A stretch of 64,000 nt of DNA from a bacterium (GTDB lineage Bacteria; Electryoneota; RPQS01), in the NCBI GenBank assembly GCA_016703065.1, contig JADJCU010000001.1, positions 744,001-808,000 of the forward strand. The letters are read 5' to 3'. Positions 24,166-33,186 of the stretch are shown here, piece by piece (positions within the stretch are counted from its first letter, which is position 1; every line of letters starts with the position of its first letter). The notes below the pieces were generated by a model that did no database searches, was not told the origin of the DNA, and worked only from the letters and a program-made list of their open reading frames with translations. The position numbers and the translations under genes are program-made.

Positions 24166-24675
24166 ATGCGGGACAGAATGAAGACGTCTCCGGAAAAGCT
24201 TTTCCTCATGACGAGCGCGGAGTTCCTGCGCGAGTTCTACGGAAAGATCGACGAAGCGGTGAATCGACTCGACGAGTCGCAGCTTTGGGCGCGGCCCAAC
24301 GCGGCCTCCAATTCGATTGGCAATCTGTTGCTTCATCTGGCCGGGAATGTGCGTCAGCACATCATCAGCGGGTGCGGAGGAGCGCCCGATGTGCGCGCGC
24401 GTTCGCAGGAGTTCGCGGCAATCGAGGGCGGCACCAGGACTGTCCTCCTTGCCAACTTGAAGCAAACGGTAGAGGAAGCGTGTGCCGTTCTGCAAACGCT
24501 TGACACAGCGGCGTTGCTCGAAAAACGCATTATCCAAGGCAACGACGTTCTTCTGCTGCGGGACATCTATCACGTCGTCGAGCACTTCTCCTACCACACC
24601 GGACAGATCGTCATGCGCGCCAAAGAGATGAGCGGCAAGGGATTCGGCTGGTATCAGCATCTGGAAGGAACGTGA
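24166..24675 (+). CDS. DinB family protein (DUF1572-like)
   Basis: 169 residues; ATG 24178 (MKTSPEKLFLMTSAEF) is an equally possible start. The DinB four-helix fold shows SNSIGNLLLHLAGNVRQHI with the first histidine ligand and HVVEHFSYHTGQIV with the second and third. Related proteins are thiol transferases or metal hydrolases. The stop overlaps GTG 24672, the probable start of the next gene. Confidence 0.85.
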   Translation: MRDRMKTSPEKLFLMTSAEFLREFYGKIDEAVNRLDESQLWARPNAASNSIGNLLLHLAGNVRQHIISGCGGAPDVRARSQEFAAIEGGTRTVLLANLKQTVEEACAVLQTLDTAALLEKRIIQGNDVLLLRDIYHVVEHFSYHTGQIVMRAKEMSGKGFGWYQHLEGT

Positions 24676-25018
24676 CACGAGCGACGACTTAAGACCGAGG
24701 CTGGAGCTTGACCGCGACCAAATCGCAGCCTTCTGCGACAAGTGGAAGATCGTCGAACTGTCACTCTTCGGCTCAGTGCTCACCGACGACTTCCGTCCCG
24801 ACAGCGACATCGACGTCATGGTCACGTTTGCCAATGAAGCGAAGTGGAGTGTCACGCACCTCTTGTGGATGGAGCGGGAGTTGGAGAGCTTGACAGGCCG
24901 TCATGTAGACCTGCTGACAAGGCCCGGCGTGGAACGAATGGAGAACTACATCCGCCGCGATTCAATCTTGCGCGGGACAAGAGTTTACTATGCGGCGCGA
25001 CGAGGCATTTCTGCTTGA
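24672..25018 (+). CDS. MNT nucleotidyltransferase (antitoxin-like), N-terminus frameshifted
   Basis: From 24776 the frame is open from a GTG codon, but the family's N-terminus lies upstream in the same frame (LELDRDQIAAFCDKWKIVEL) with no ATG, GTG or TTG available. GTG 24672, overlapping the DinB stop, would give a normal start if one base were missing before about 24690, where the present frame hits TAA. The core motif is complete: LFGSVLTDDFRPDSDIDVMV is GS-x10-DxD. It is the partner of the HepT gene that overlaps its end. Either an assembly error or a decayed antitoxin. Confidence 0.65.
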
Positions 25019-25346
25019 TATGGTTATCCACGCGCGATTCCTTGCGGAACTGTCTGCGAGATCGACGCTTCCTGAGTTCATCAAGGACAAACAAGGACAG
25101 CTGAGTGCGCAGAAAGCTCTTGAGATCAAAGGTGAAGCCTCGCGTAAAACTTCGACGGAGTACGAGCGGACACACCCAAGTATTCCGTGGCAGGACTGGA
25201 TCGACTTAAGAAGCGCTTTCGTCCACCAGTACTTCAGGATTGATACTGCAGAGTAATGGGAAGCTGTGAAGCAAACCCACGAAGATGTTCTCGAACACAT
25301 CGTTCCGTTAGTTCCGCCTTCATATGATGATTGCGATCGCGAATGA
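24990..25346 (+). CDS. HepT-like HEPN ribonuclease toxin, interrupted by in-frame TAA
   Basis: Starts MRRDEAFLLDMVIHA, typical of HepT (DUF86). The catalytic R-x4-H-x-Y is present as R74, H79, Y81 (RSAFVHQYF). The frame stops at TAA 25254-25256, yet the next codons in the same frame (WEAVKQTHEDVLEHIVPLVPP) are the expected family C-terminus, ending at TGA 25344-25346. So one codon is changed to a stop. The product would lose about 30 residues but keep the active site. Its MNT partner is also damaged. Confidence 0.7.
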
Positions 25347-25373
25347 CCATCGACCGTCACACTACGCTAACAC

Positions 25374-27884
25374 ATGGCCGACAAAGATAATCTTGTTTTA
25401 CCCTTAGCCGGAAACGGGAACGGCGACTCGCGGATCATCCCGGTGAATGTCGAAGACGAAATGAAGTCTTCGTACATCAACTACTCCATGTCCGTAATCG
25501 TCTCTCGCGCGCTGCCCGACGTGCGCGACGGACTGAAACCCGTGCATCGCCGCATCCTCTATGGCATGCTCGAACTCGGCCTCGGCGCCGGTCGGTCATA
25601 CAAGAAGTGCGCGCGCATCGTCGGCGATGTCATGGGTAAGTACCATCCCCACGGCGATCAGGCGATCTACGACACGCTTGTACGCATGGTCCAGGATTTC
25701 AGCCTGCGCTATCCGCTCGTGGACGGACAGGGGAACTTCGGTTCGGTCGATGGCGACGGCGCCGCGGCCATGCGTTATACCGAAGCCCGCATGAACCGCA
25801 TCGCCGAGGAGATGCTGGCGGATATTGACAAGAACACCGTCGACTTCGTACCGAACTACGACGAGTCGATCATGATTCCGTCTGTGATGCCTGCGAAGTT
25901 CCCGAATCTGCTCGTCAACGGTTCGGACGGCATCGCAGTCGGTATGGCCACGCGCATTCCGCCGCACAACCTGCATGAAGTGTGCGACGCCGCGATTGCT
26001 ATGATCGGCAACGAGGCGCTTACGACTGTCGATCTAATGCAATACATCACCGCGCCGGATTTTCCGACCGGCGGTACGATTTTCGGCAAGCAGGGCATTC
26101 GCGACGCCTACCTGACGGGCCGCGGCAAGATTGTCGTCCGGGCAAAGGCGAATATCGAACAGCCCGAAAAGGCTAACCAGCGTACCAAGATCGTCGTCAG
26201 CGAAATTCCATATCAAGTTAATAAGACGCGCCTGATCGAGCGCATCGTGGACCTCGTTAACGACAAGAAGATCGAAGGGATCGCCGACATTCGCGACGAA
26301 TCGGATCGCGACGGCATGCGACTTGTGATTGAACTCAAGCGCGAGGCTGTCCCCGAAGTCGTGATGGCTTCGCTCTACAAGCACACTCCCATGCAGGAGT
26401 CGTTCGGCGTGATCATGCTCGCGCTTGTTCACGGTGTGCCGCGCGTGCTGACGCTCCGTGACATGATCTCAGAGTTCCTCGAGCACCGCAACGAAGTGAC
26501 ACTGCGCCGGGTGCGTTTTGAATTGCAGCAGGCGCTCGACCGGCTGCATATCCTCGAGGGTTTGCAGATTGCCGTCGATCATATTGACGAAGTCATCAAT
26601 ATCATTCGCGCCGCGTCGTCACCGGAGACTGCGGCGATAGAATTGCGCGAACGCTTCGGCCTTTCAGAGAAGCAGTCGAAGGCGATTCTTGATATGCGCC
26701 TCGCCCGCCTGACGGGCCTCGAACGGCAGAAGCTGATGGACGAAATTCGCGAAGTGCGCGCGAAGATCGCCGAACTCGAACCGCTGGCCAAAGATGAAAA
26801 CCGCGCCCTCCGGCTCGAAGTCGTGCGCAAAGAGTTGATCGAGATCAAAGAAAAGTACGGCGACAAGCGGCGCACGGATGTCGTTGAAGACGAAGCTGAA
26901 GTGACCATCGAAGACATGATCGCCCCCGAAGAGATGGTCGTGACGATCTCGCACTCGGGTTACGTGAAGCGCTTCCCGGTGTCAGGCTTCCGCAAGCAGG
27001 GCCGCGGCGGTCGCGGCTCACAGGGCGCGACGACTAAGGATGACGATTGGGTTGAGACGCTGTTTATCGCGTCCACTCACGATTACATTCTCTTCTTCAC
27101 AGATCGCGGAAAGTGCTACTGGCTCAAGGTGTACCAGATTCCGCAGATGGGCAGAGGCACGCGCGGCAAAGCGCTCGTGAATCTTATCGAGCGCAGCGCC
27201 GACGAAAAGGTGCGCGCCTACGTTACCGCGAGCGAATTCTCCGAAGACCGTTATGTGCTGATGTGCACGAAGCGCGGCACGGTGAAAAAGACTGCACTTT
27301 CGGAGTTCTCGAATCCGCGCTCGAACGGCATTATTGCCATCAACATTGAAGACGGCGACGAGTTGTTGGATGCCGCGCTAACCGACGGCAGCAACGAAGT
27401 CATCATCGGCACGACCGAAGGCAAAGCTGTGCGCTTCAATGAGAGCGATGTTCGTTCGATGGGTCGCACGGCAACCGGCGTGCGCGGCGTCCTGCTAAAG
27501 CCCGCAATCGACGCGGTCGGCATGATCGTCGTGCGCGGAGATTCGACCATTCTCACCGTGACCGAGAAGGGCTATGGCAAGCGTAGTGACGTATCGGACT
27601 ATCGACTGACCAAGCGTGGCGCAGGCGGCGTGTTGGCGCTCAAGACGACTGACAAAACGGGCCGCATGGTAGCCATGAAAGAAGTCGGAGACAGCGACGA
27701 CCTGATTATCATTACCGAGCAAGGTGTTGTGATTCGTCAGAATGTCAAGGATATTCGGACCATGAGTCGCGTAACCCAGGGTGTGCGCGTCATCAAACTG
27801 GACAGCGGCGATAAGGTTGCCGATGTGGCCAAGATAGTTAACGAGGACGACGAGGCCGAAATGGACCTCGACATTGAATCATAG
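25374..27884 (+). CDS. gyrA: DNA gyrase subunit A
   Basis: 836 residues. The breakage-reunion domain has SRALPDVRDGLKPVHRR, GKYHPHGDQAIYDTLVRM and the catalytic Tyr135 in AAMRYTEARM. The C-terminal beta-pinwheel begins with a GyrA box variant QGRGGRGSQG (canonical QRRGGKG), supporting gyrase rather than topoisomerase IV. Position 96 is Gln where E. coli has Ser83, the main quinolone site; the nearby Asp (E. coli 87) is kept. The acidic tail ends EDDEAEMDLDIES. It starts 27 bases after the extended HepT frame. Confidence 0.97.
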   Translation: MADKDNLVLPLAGNGNGDSRIIPVNVEDEMKSSYINYSMSVIVSRALPDVRDGLKPVHRRILYGMLELGLGAGRSYKKCARIVGDVMGKYHPHGDQAIYDTLVRMVQDFSLRYPLVDGQGNFGSVDGDGAAAMRYTEARMNRIAEEMLADIDKNTVDFVPNYDESIMIPSVMPAKFPNLLVNGSDGIAVGMATRIPPHNLHEVCDAAIAMIGNEALTTVDLMQYITAPDFPTGGTIFGKQGIRDAYLTGRGKIVVRAKANIEQPEKANQRTKIVVSEIPYQVNKTRLIERIVDLVNDKKIEGIADIRDESDRDGMRLVIELKREAVPEVVMASLYKHTPMQESFGVIMLALVHGVPRVLTLRDMISEFLEHRNEVTLRRVRFELQQALDRLHILEGLQIAVDHIDEVINIIRAASSPETAAIELRERFGLSEKQSKAILDMRLARLTGLERQKLMDEIREVRAKIAELEPLAKDENRALRLEVVRKELIEIKEKYGDKRRTDVVEDEAEVTIEDMIAPEEMVVTISHSGYVKRFPVSGFRKQGRGGRGSQGATTKDDDWVETLFIASTHDYILFFTDRGKCYWLKVYQIPQMGRGTRGKALVNLIERSADEKVRAYVTASEFSEDRYVLMCTKRGTVKKTALSEFSNPRSNGIIAINIEDGDELLDAALTDGSNEVIIGTTEGKAVRFNESDVRSMGRTATGVRGVLLKPAIDAVGMIVVRGDSTILTVTEKGYGKRSDVSDYRLTKRGAGGVLALKTTDKTGRMVAMKEVGDSDDLIIITEQGVVIRQNVKDIRTMSRVTQGVRVIKLDSGDKVADVAKIVNEDDEAEMDLDIES

Positions 27885-27923
27885 GAACGCAGATTACCCG
27901 TTCGCACAATAAGGGGGTGCCAT

Positions 27924-28616
27924 TTGCAGCATTCGACAGATAATGCGGAGAATAGTGTTTCAGAACAGCAAGGCGATTCACTTTCAGCGCGCCTGAAAAC
28001 GGCCACCATCGACTTGCACCATGAAGTCGAGCATGGTTCCGAAGTGAATCGCCGGATTGTCACGAAAATCAAAAGCGAAGGCGGCGATGCCGGGACCCTG
28101 CGCGCAGTCTATCGCGACTCTTATGTCGCATTTCTAACTGCCGCATACGGGTTCGAGCATGCTGTGCTGACTGCCGTTCATGAGTTTGGCATTCTCGCGG
28201 ATCTCGCAGCACAGGGTTATTTTGCCGAGCACGTCGATGCGTCGGCGCTGATCCAGGAAGATCTTGAGAAACTCGGATACGAGACCGCCGCGCTCGCCGC
28301 ACCCGCTGACTTCCTGAAGATCACTTGTGTGGCCGAGCTGGCAGGCGTCGAATATGTGCGCCGCGGCTCACGAAATGGAAACGCATATATCGCCCATGCC
28401 GTACGCGGCAACCTCGGTCGCGGAGCGGAGAACGGTGCCGCCTTCCTTAATCTCGACAGCGGCCAGACACGGCCAAACTGGGAGCGCTTTCGCGCGTGGC
28501 TCGATGAGTTGTCCCTCGATGAACACGAGCGCCAGATTGCCATTGATGCCGCGCTCGCAACGTTCCGTGCGGTAGGCCGTTGGCACGAGCACATCTCGAA
28601 AAACCCGCCACTTTGA
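27924..28616 (+). CDS. Heme oxygenase-like protein (biliverdin-producing, BphO-like)
   Basis: 230 residues from TTG 27924 with AAGGGGG just upstream. SARLKTATIDLHHEVEH contains the proximal heme ligand candidate (His32 or His33). YVAFLTAAYGFEHAVL and a Gly-rich distal helix region (RRGSRNGNAYIAHAV, GRGAENGAAFL) match bacterial heme oxygenases that feed bacteriophytochromes. It would open heme to biliverdin, iron and CO. No phytochrome gene is in the window. The N-terminal 17 residues are a polar extension. Confidence 0.8.
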   Translation: MQHSTDNAENSVSEQQGDSLSARLKTATIDLHHEVEHGSEVNRRIVTKIKSEGGDAGTLRAVYRDSYVAFLTAAYGFEHAVLTAVHEFGILADLAAQGYFAEHVDASALIQEDLEKLGYETAALAAPADFLKITCVAELAGVEYVRRGSRNGNAYIAHAVRGNLGRGAENGAAFLNLDSGQTRPNWERFRAWLDELSLDEHERQIAIDAALATFRAVGRWHEHISKNPPL

Positions 28617-28622
28617 GCAAGC

Positions 28623-30095
28623 GTGCAGCAAGCCTATAGGATGAAGCCAGAGAATCATAGCGCGGCTCGATCAACAGATCGCAGCCAATCGACGCGCAAG
28701 CGTTCACTATTGAGCAGCTTCTGGCTGCCAATGGCGGGAAGCATGCTCGACTTCTTTGCTGTGTTGGTAGCGTCGCTTACCGCGTTCTATGTGCGCTTCT
28801 TCGGTCCCGTCTATGAGGTCTTCCATTCCTACTGGGTGCCGAGCGCGATTGAGTATCTTTCGTTTGGCGCGATACTCGGATTAACCTACGTGCTGATCGG
28901 CTGGTCCTATCAGCACTACATGACTGAAGCCGCTGTGCCGCTCGATCAGGAAATCGCGCGCATTATTCGCGGATCGGTGCTCGCGATGGGCGTCGTCATG
29001 GCCGGAATTTTCTTCTATCGCGAATTCTCCTATTCGCGGCTTGTGTTCCTCCTCACGGTCGCGTTCATGATCCCACTCTTGATCGTGGCTCGGGCTGTGT
29101 ATCAACGATTGCGCCGCTCGCTCTTCAAACGCGGGATCGGCGTGCAGCGCATTGCCGTGTGGGGAAGCGGAACCGAAGCGGCAAGGCTCTGGAACAATCT
29201 CGAAGGTCAGCGCGCAAAGGGCTTTGATCTCGTCGGCGCACTCGGACCATCGCCCGTGGAAGGTGGACCAAGCTTAGGCGACGTTTCGGCACTCCGCGCG
29301 CTTTGGATTGAACACGAGCTCGACGCCGTGATGCTCGCCCCCTCGCTGGAAGACGAAGCCAAAATTTCCGATGTCGCGCGCGCCGCTGAGGGCACGCCGC
29401 TTGAGTTACTCTATGTGCCGATCGCGGTGGATGTAACTCGCTCGCGCGTGCAGGTATCCGAGATCGGCGGACGGCCCGTCCTCAAACTCAAAACACTGAC
29501 GATGGTGGGATGGGGATACGTCACGAAACGTATTCTCGATTTCGCCTTCTCCGCGCTGGTTCTTATCATCTTCTCGTGGGTCTATGCGCTGGTAGCGCTG
29601 GCGGTTTACTTCGACAGCGGAAGACCTCTCTTCTATAGACAACGCAGGGTCGGTATGGACGGCAAAGAGTTTGACATGATCAAATTCCGCTCGATGCGAA
29701 CCGATGCCGAGAAAAAGACCGGAGCGGTGTGGGCCGTGCGAGGAGATCCGCGCGTCACCCGTATCGGTAAGTTCCTGCGCCGCTGGTCGCTCGACGAAAT
29801 CCCGCAATTCTGGAGCGTCTTGCGCGGTGATATGTCGCTCGTCGGCCCGCGACCCGAACGTCCGGAATTCGTCGACAAATTCGCGGAACACATCCCGAAC
29901 TATCTTGATCGGCACCGCGTGAAAGCCGGACTGACCGGTTGGGCCGTGGTCAACGGCTTTCGCGGCAGCGATACCACGATTGAAGAACGCACGGCGTACG
30001 ATTTGTATTATGTAGAAAACTGGAGCCTCTGGCTCGATCTGCGGATTCTGCTGCGCACGGCAGCCGCGGTGATTTCCGGCAAGGGTGCAATGTAA
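28623..30095 (+). CDS. Polyprenyl glycosylphosphotransferase (exopolysaccharide initiating sugar transferase)
   Basis: 490 residues from GTG 28623; ATG 28641 is also possible. Four N-terminal membrane helices and a CoA-binding-like central domain (RIAVWGSGTEAARLW) precede a fifth helix and the catalytic bacterial sugar transferase domain. Its signatures are PLFYRQRRVGMDGKEFDMIKF, FRSMRTDAE, RRWSLDEIPQFWSVLRGDMS and LVGPRPERPEFV. It attaches a sugar phosphate to undecaprenyl phosphate to begin polysaccharide synthesis. No other glycan genes are nearby. Confidence 0.93.
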   Translation: MQQAYRMKPENHSAARSTDRSQSTRKRSLLSSFWLPMAGSMLDFFAVLVASLTAFYVRFFGPVYEVFHSYWVPSAIEYLSFGAILGLTYVLIGWSYQHYMTEAAVPLDQEIARIIRGSVLAMGVVMAGIFFYREFSYSRLVFLLTVAFMIPLLIVARAVYQRLRRSLFKRGIGVQRIAVWGSGTEAARLWNNLEGQRAKGFDLVGALGPSPVEGGPSLGDVSALRALWIEHELDAVMLAPSLEDEAKISDVARAAEGTPLELLYVPIAVDVTRSRVQVSEIGGRPVLKLKTLTMVGWGYVTKRILDFAFSALVLIIFSWVYALVALAVYFDSGRPLFYRQRRVGMDGKEFDMIKFRSMRTDAEKKTGAVWAVRGDPRVTRIGKFLRRWSLDEIPQFWSVLRGDMSLVGPRPERPEFVDKFAEHIPNYLDRHRVKAGLTGWAVVNGFRGSDTTIEERTAYDLYYVENWSLWLDLRILLRTAAAVISGKGAM

Positions 30096-30098
30096 GGA

Positions 30099-30821
30099 AT
30101 GAACATGGCGGAAGAGCAGACGAAACGGAAACTGCGCAAGAAAAACGCGCGCCCCAAAAGGCAAAAGGCCTCCAATCGCGTTTCCGACGCGACGGTCAAA
30201 CGGCTTTCGAAATACTACCGCACTCTGCAAAACGCGCTGAGCGCGGAAAAAACCACGATCTCGTCGGAGGAAATCGGCAGACTCAACGGACTTACCGCCG
30301 CGCAAGTGCGCAAAGACTTGTCATTCTTCGGTGCTTTTGGCAGACGCGGGCTGGGCTATAGCGTCGTTGATTTGCATCGCGCTATCAGCCGGATTCTCGG
30401 ATTGCATCGCACGTGGAACGTCTGCCTCGTCGGTGCGGGAAACATCGGCACGGCCCTCGTGCACTTCAAGCAGTTCGCCGAGCAAGGGTTCCTCATCAAA
30501 TGCGTGTTTGACAGCGACCCGCAGAAGATCGGTAAAGCCGTCGGCAGCCTGAAGGTCCATGATTTCTCGCAGATCAAACCGTTGATTGAAGAAGAGAACA
30601 TAAAGATCGCCGTCGTCGCCGTGCCGGCATTTGTCGCGCAGAAGGTAGTCGATCAGCTGGTCGATGCGGGCATCCGCGCAATCCTGAACTTCGCGCCCAT
30701 CTCGATCTTCGTGCCCAAGGGTGTCGCTGTGCGCAACGAAAACATGGCCATCGAAATCGAAGCGCTATCCTACGCCCTGTCGAGCAAAGGTCAAAAGCCG
30801 CGGCAGATCCTGACCGACTGA
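30099..30821 (+). CDS. rex: Redox-sensing transcriptional repressor Rex
   Basis: 240 residues. A basic N-terminal tail of about 28 residues is followed by the winged helix (SDATVKRLSKYYRTLQNAL, LTAAQVRKDLSFFGAFGRRG, GYSVVDLH) and a Rossmann domain with GAGNIGTAL at about 112-120. Rex senses the NADH/NAD+ ratio and represses fermentation and respiration genes. The start is ATG 30099, with a second ATG two codons on. A strong terminator follows. Confidence 0.96.
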   Translation: MNMAEEQTKRKLRKKNARPKRQKASNRVSDATVKRLSKYYRTLQNALSAEKTTISSEEIGRLNGLTAAQVRKDLSFFGAFGRRGLGYSVVDLHRAISRILGLHRTWNVCLVGAGNIGTALVHFKQFAEQGFLIKCVFDSDPQKIGKAVGSLKVHDFSQIKPLIEEENIKIAVVAVPAFVAQKVVDQLVDAGIRAILNFAPISIFVPKGVAVRNENMAIEIEALSYALSSKGQKPRQILTD

Positions 30822-30847
30822 TCCGTCGCGACCACACTCCCATAACG

Positions 30848-30875
30848 AAAAACCCCGGCGACAAGCCGGGGTTTT
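30848..30875. terminator. Bidirectional rho-independent terminator
   Basis: AAAAACCCCGGC, loop gacaa, GCCGGGGTTTT. The A and T runs on both sides allow use by rex (+) and by the convergent gene ending at 30896 (-). Confidence 0.92.
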
Positions 30876-30895
30876 ACTGTGGGCAAGTTGAATTC

Positions 30896-32538
30896 TCATT
30901 TCAGCAGCACGACTTTGATGGACTCGCGGACGATGTCATCGTGTGCGGCAACGAAGTAGACGCCGCTCGAAAGTTCCGGTGATACGGTGAACGTGAACAA
31001 TCCGCCCAACGCCGGACCGGAATGGAGCGTTGCGACTCTGCGGCCCAAAATATCGAACAGCGCAATCTCAAACGCGCGTCCCGCAACCCCGCGAGCGAAA
31101 GCGTGAATGAATTGTTGAACGGATTGGGAAACACGGACTGCAAATCCCATGTTCCCGCAACGGGCCGCTCCGGCTCAGGATGTATCGCCGACGGCTGCGT
31201 CGTGTCCGGCGGCGACGTCAACCACGGCTCAAACAACACTGAATCCCCCACCAACGTATCCCCCTGACCCAGCGGATTCAATTCCGCATGATACGGCCCC
31301 GAAGCGTGCCCCCACCAGTTATTGCGTGCATCGAGAATGATGGGGTACTCGGGCCGAGCGGAAACACAATTCCCTATGTTTCCGGCGATAATATTGTCTC
31401 TGAAGTGCGGAGCACCGTGGTTCATGGATTCGAGGACGCTGCCTCGCGTTGGGTCGTCGCTTGAATTGCCGACAAAGCTGTTTAGTTCCACAATCGCCGT
31501 GGCATACGCAAACGCGTAGACAGCGCCGCCCCCTACATTACGATTGTCGCGGAATATATTGTGCGAGATTGTATAGTCATTGTCTCCGTTCACGATCAGA
31601 GTGCCCGTTATGTCTGACGTTGAATTATGTTCCAATACGTTGCCAATGAATGTGACGGCACCGTAGATTCGTCCAAGATGAACGGAGGGCCAAAGTGCAT
31701 GTGTATCATGAAACCAACAGCCGCGAATTTCTCCTGTGAAATCGTTAGCGGAGAGATCATTGCAGAAGCCGTTCCACGGCGTGCTGTTTTCGTGAAAGCT
31801 GTTTCCCGTGACAGTTCCCCAGCCGCCATAGAGGGCAATTCCGCCCACACCACCGTGGCAACTCGTAAACTCGGAGGAGTCTATTGTTATGTAGCAGTCA
31901 TTCTCATGAAAGCCAGCGGCCCCCCCGTTCGACAGTAAGTCATGAAGTATCGTTTTGCTCACGGCTAACGTACAGAAGTCGGCATAAATACCTCCACCTT
32001 GTAACTGTGACAAACAACTGTCTATGGTGGTAGACAGCACCGCTAGGTTCGTCTCCCATTCCCACCAGCCGCCACTTACAAATATTCCACCCCCGTTGTC
32101 AGCGACCCCTCCTGTGATTCTGCAATGATCGATCGCCAAGTTTGAGTGATTGACATATATGCACCCGCCTGCCGTGCCGTCGTATCGTGGGTCAACTGTT
32201 CCGCTTGCTCCCGTAAGAGTTAGCCCAGTTAGTCGACAAGAAGGCTCGCCGTAGGCAACAATGACAGCACTGGCAGAGTCCGGATTGTCATCTGATGCCG
32301 TTACGTTAGTTTGAGCGATCCATTCGGTGGAACCATCTTACAAATATCGGCTTCCGATTGTGAGTGGTTTGCTGTAGGGAATGATCGGACCGACATGAGT
32401 GCCTGCATCCAGAATCAAGACGTCACCGGGCAGAGCTTCGGCTATCACTTGCGAGAGTTGCTGCGTCGTATCCACAAACAACGTGTCTGCTCTTGCGGAC
32501 TCCGTGTAGATTACCAACAATAGGAGAATGAGTATCAC
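30896..32538 (-). pseudogene. T9SS cargo with right-handed beta-helix; one stop codon and one frameshift
   Basis: From GTG 32538, preceded on the minus strand by GGAGGG, comes a signal peptide (ILILLLLVIYTESARA) and TLFVDTTQQLSQVIAEALPG, typical of pectate-lyase-like beta-helix proteins. The frame is cut by TAA at 32340-32338 inside the motif SRYL-stop-DGSTEWIAQT, where family members have a residue, and then runs on in the same frame. Helix coils follow (NGGGIFVSGG, NVLEHNSTSDITG, NIFRDNRNVGGGAVYA). The sorting domain switches frame near 31090-31100 (SVFPNPFNNSF to FEIALFDILGRRV); one missing base explains it. It ends VVLLK. Two lesions suggest decay unless the assembly is wrong. Confidence 0.75.
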
Positions 32539-32600
32539 TTGTCTTGTCCCTCCAAAGGGAAGTTGCCCCCGCAGGGATCTGCGGGGGCAACTCGTTGATG

Positions 32601-32992
32601 TCACGGACTCTCGGTACCGCAATTAGGCATTGTCGTTCCCGTGTCGGCAAAGTACGCTTTTCCAGTGCCACCTCCATAATTCCATACCCATGACGAGAAC
32701 AGGACGTTCGCACCTTGGTTGAAGCTGTAGCCCGACGAGGTCTGTGAGCTACCGTTTCTCGCTGTCGCTTGATCTACAACTCCGGACCCACTGATCCAAG
32801 AATATCCTTGGATGTTGCCCACCGTCGGCGCACACACTCTAATCTTGTGCGTTCCAGTTACTGTGATCGTTGGGTACGTGTCGAGCGGACCGTTTCCTGT
32901 GTGGACGTGGCTGTCGTAAGTTGCGTAGGCGGTGGCGAACATCGCCGCGATAAAAAGTCCGGCGATCCACACCTAAGTGATTTCATCTTCAT
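32601..32992 (-). CDS. Small secreted protein; frameshift in signal peptide
   Basis: The long frame starts at GTG 32972 (VWIAGLFIAAMFATAYA, a signal peptide core) but has TAG directly before it. ATG 32992 or 32986, preceded by AAAGGGGAAAG, encodes MKMKSLR and would join that core if one base were restored near 32970. The mature part is about 105 residues, rich in Gly, Ser, Thr and aromatic residues, with cysteines at VCAPT and NCGTE. No family recognised. The start lies beside a long inverted repeat and a G9 tract. Confidence 0.55.
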
Positions 32993-33021
32993 GGCTTTCC
33001 CCTTTGTTCATCAATGATCAA

Positions 33022-33079
33022 TTCTGCTTATCCGTCCTTGCGCAAGGGACAAGGACAATATAAGCAGAACGGGGGGGGG
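33022..33079. repeat. Long nested inverted repeat next to a G9 tract
   Basis: TTCTGCTTAT (33022-33031) pairs with ATAAGCAGAA (33060-33069); inside, GTCCTTG (33034-33040) pairs with CAAGGAC (33050-33056). Nine G residues follow at 33071-33079. It lies 30 bases upstream of the minus-strand secreted gene and downstream of endonuclease III. Confidence 0.75.
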
Positions 33080-33186
33080 TACGCAAGAGCTAATGACCCT
33101 ATGTGACAAGTCGACGCTTGCTTTGTTTCCAATCACTTGCCGACAAATGTTGCAACGAAGAAACCGTTCACAAATGGGCGCTCTTC

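Noticed and set aside
25254..32340. TAA recoded as a sense codon
   Set aside because: Many genes here, such as rhodanese-neighbour and HEPN frames, end in TAA where expected, and only two internal cases exist; mutation or error is more likely.
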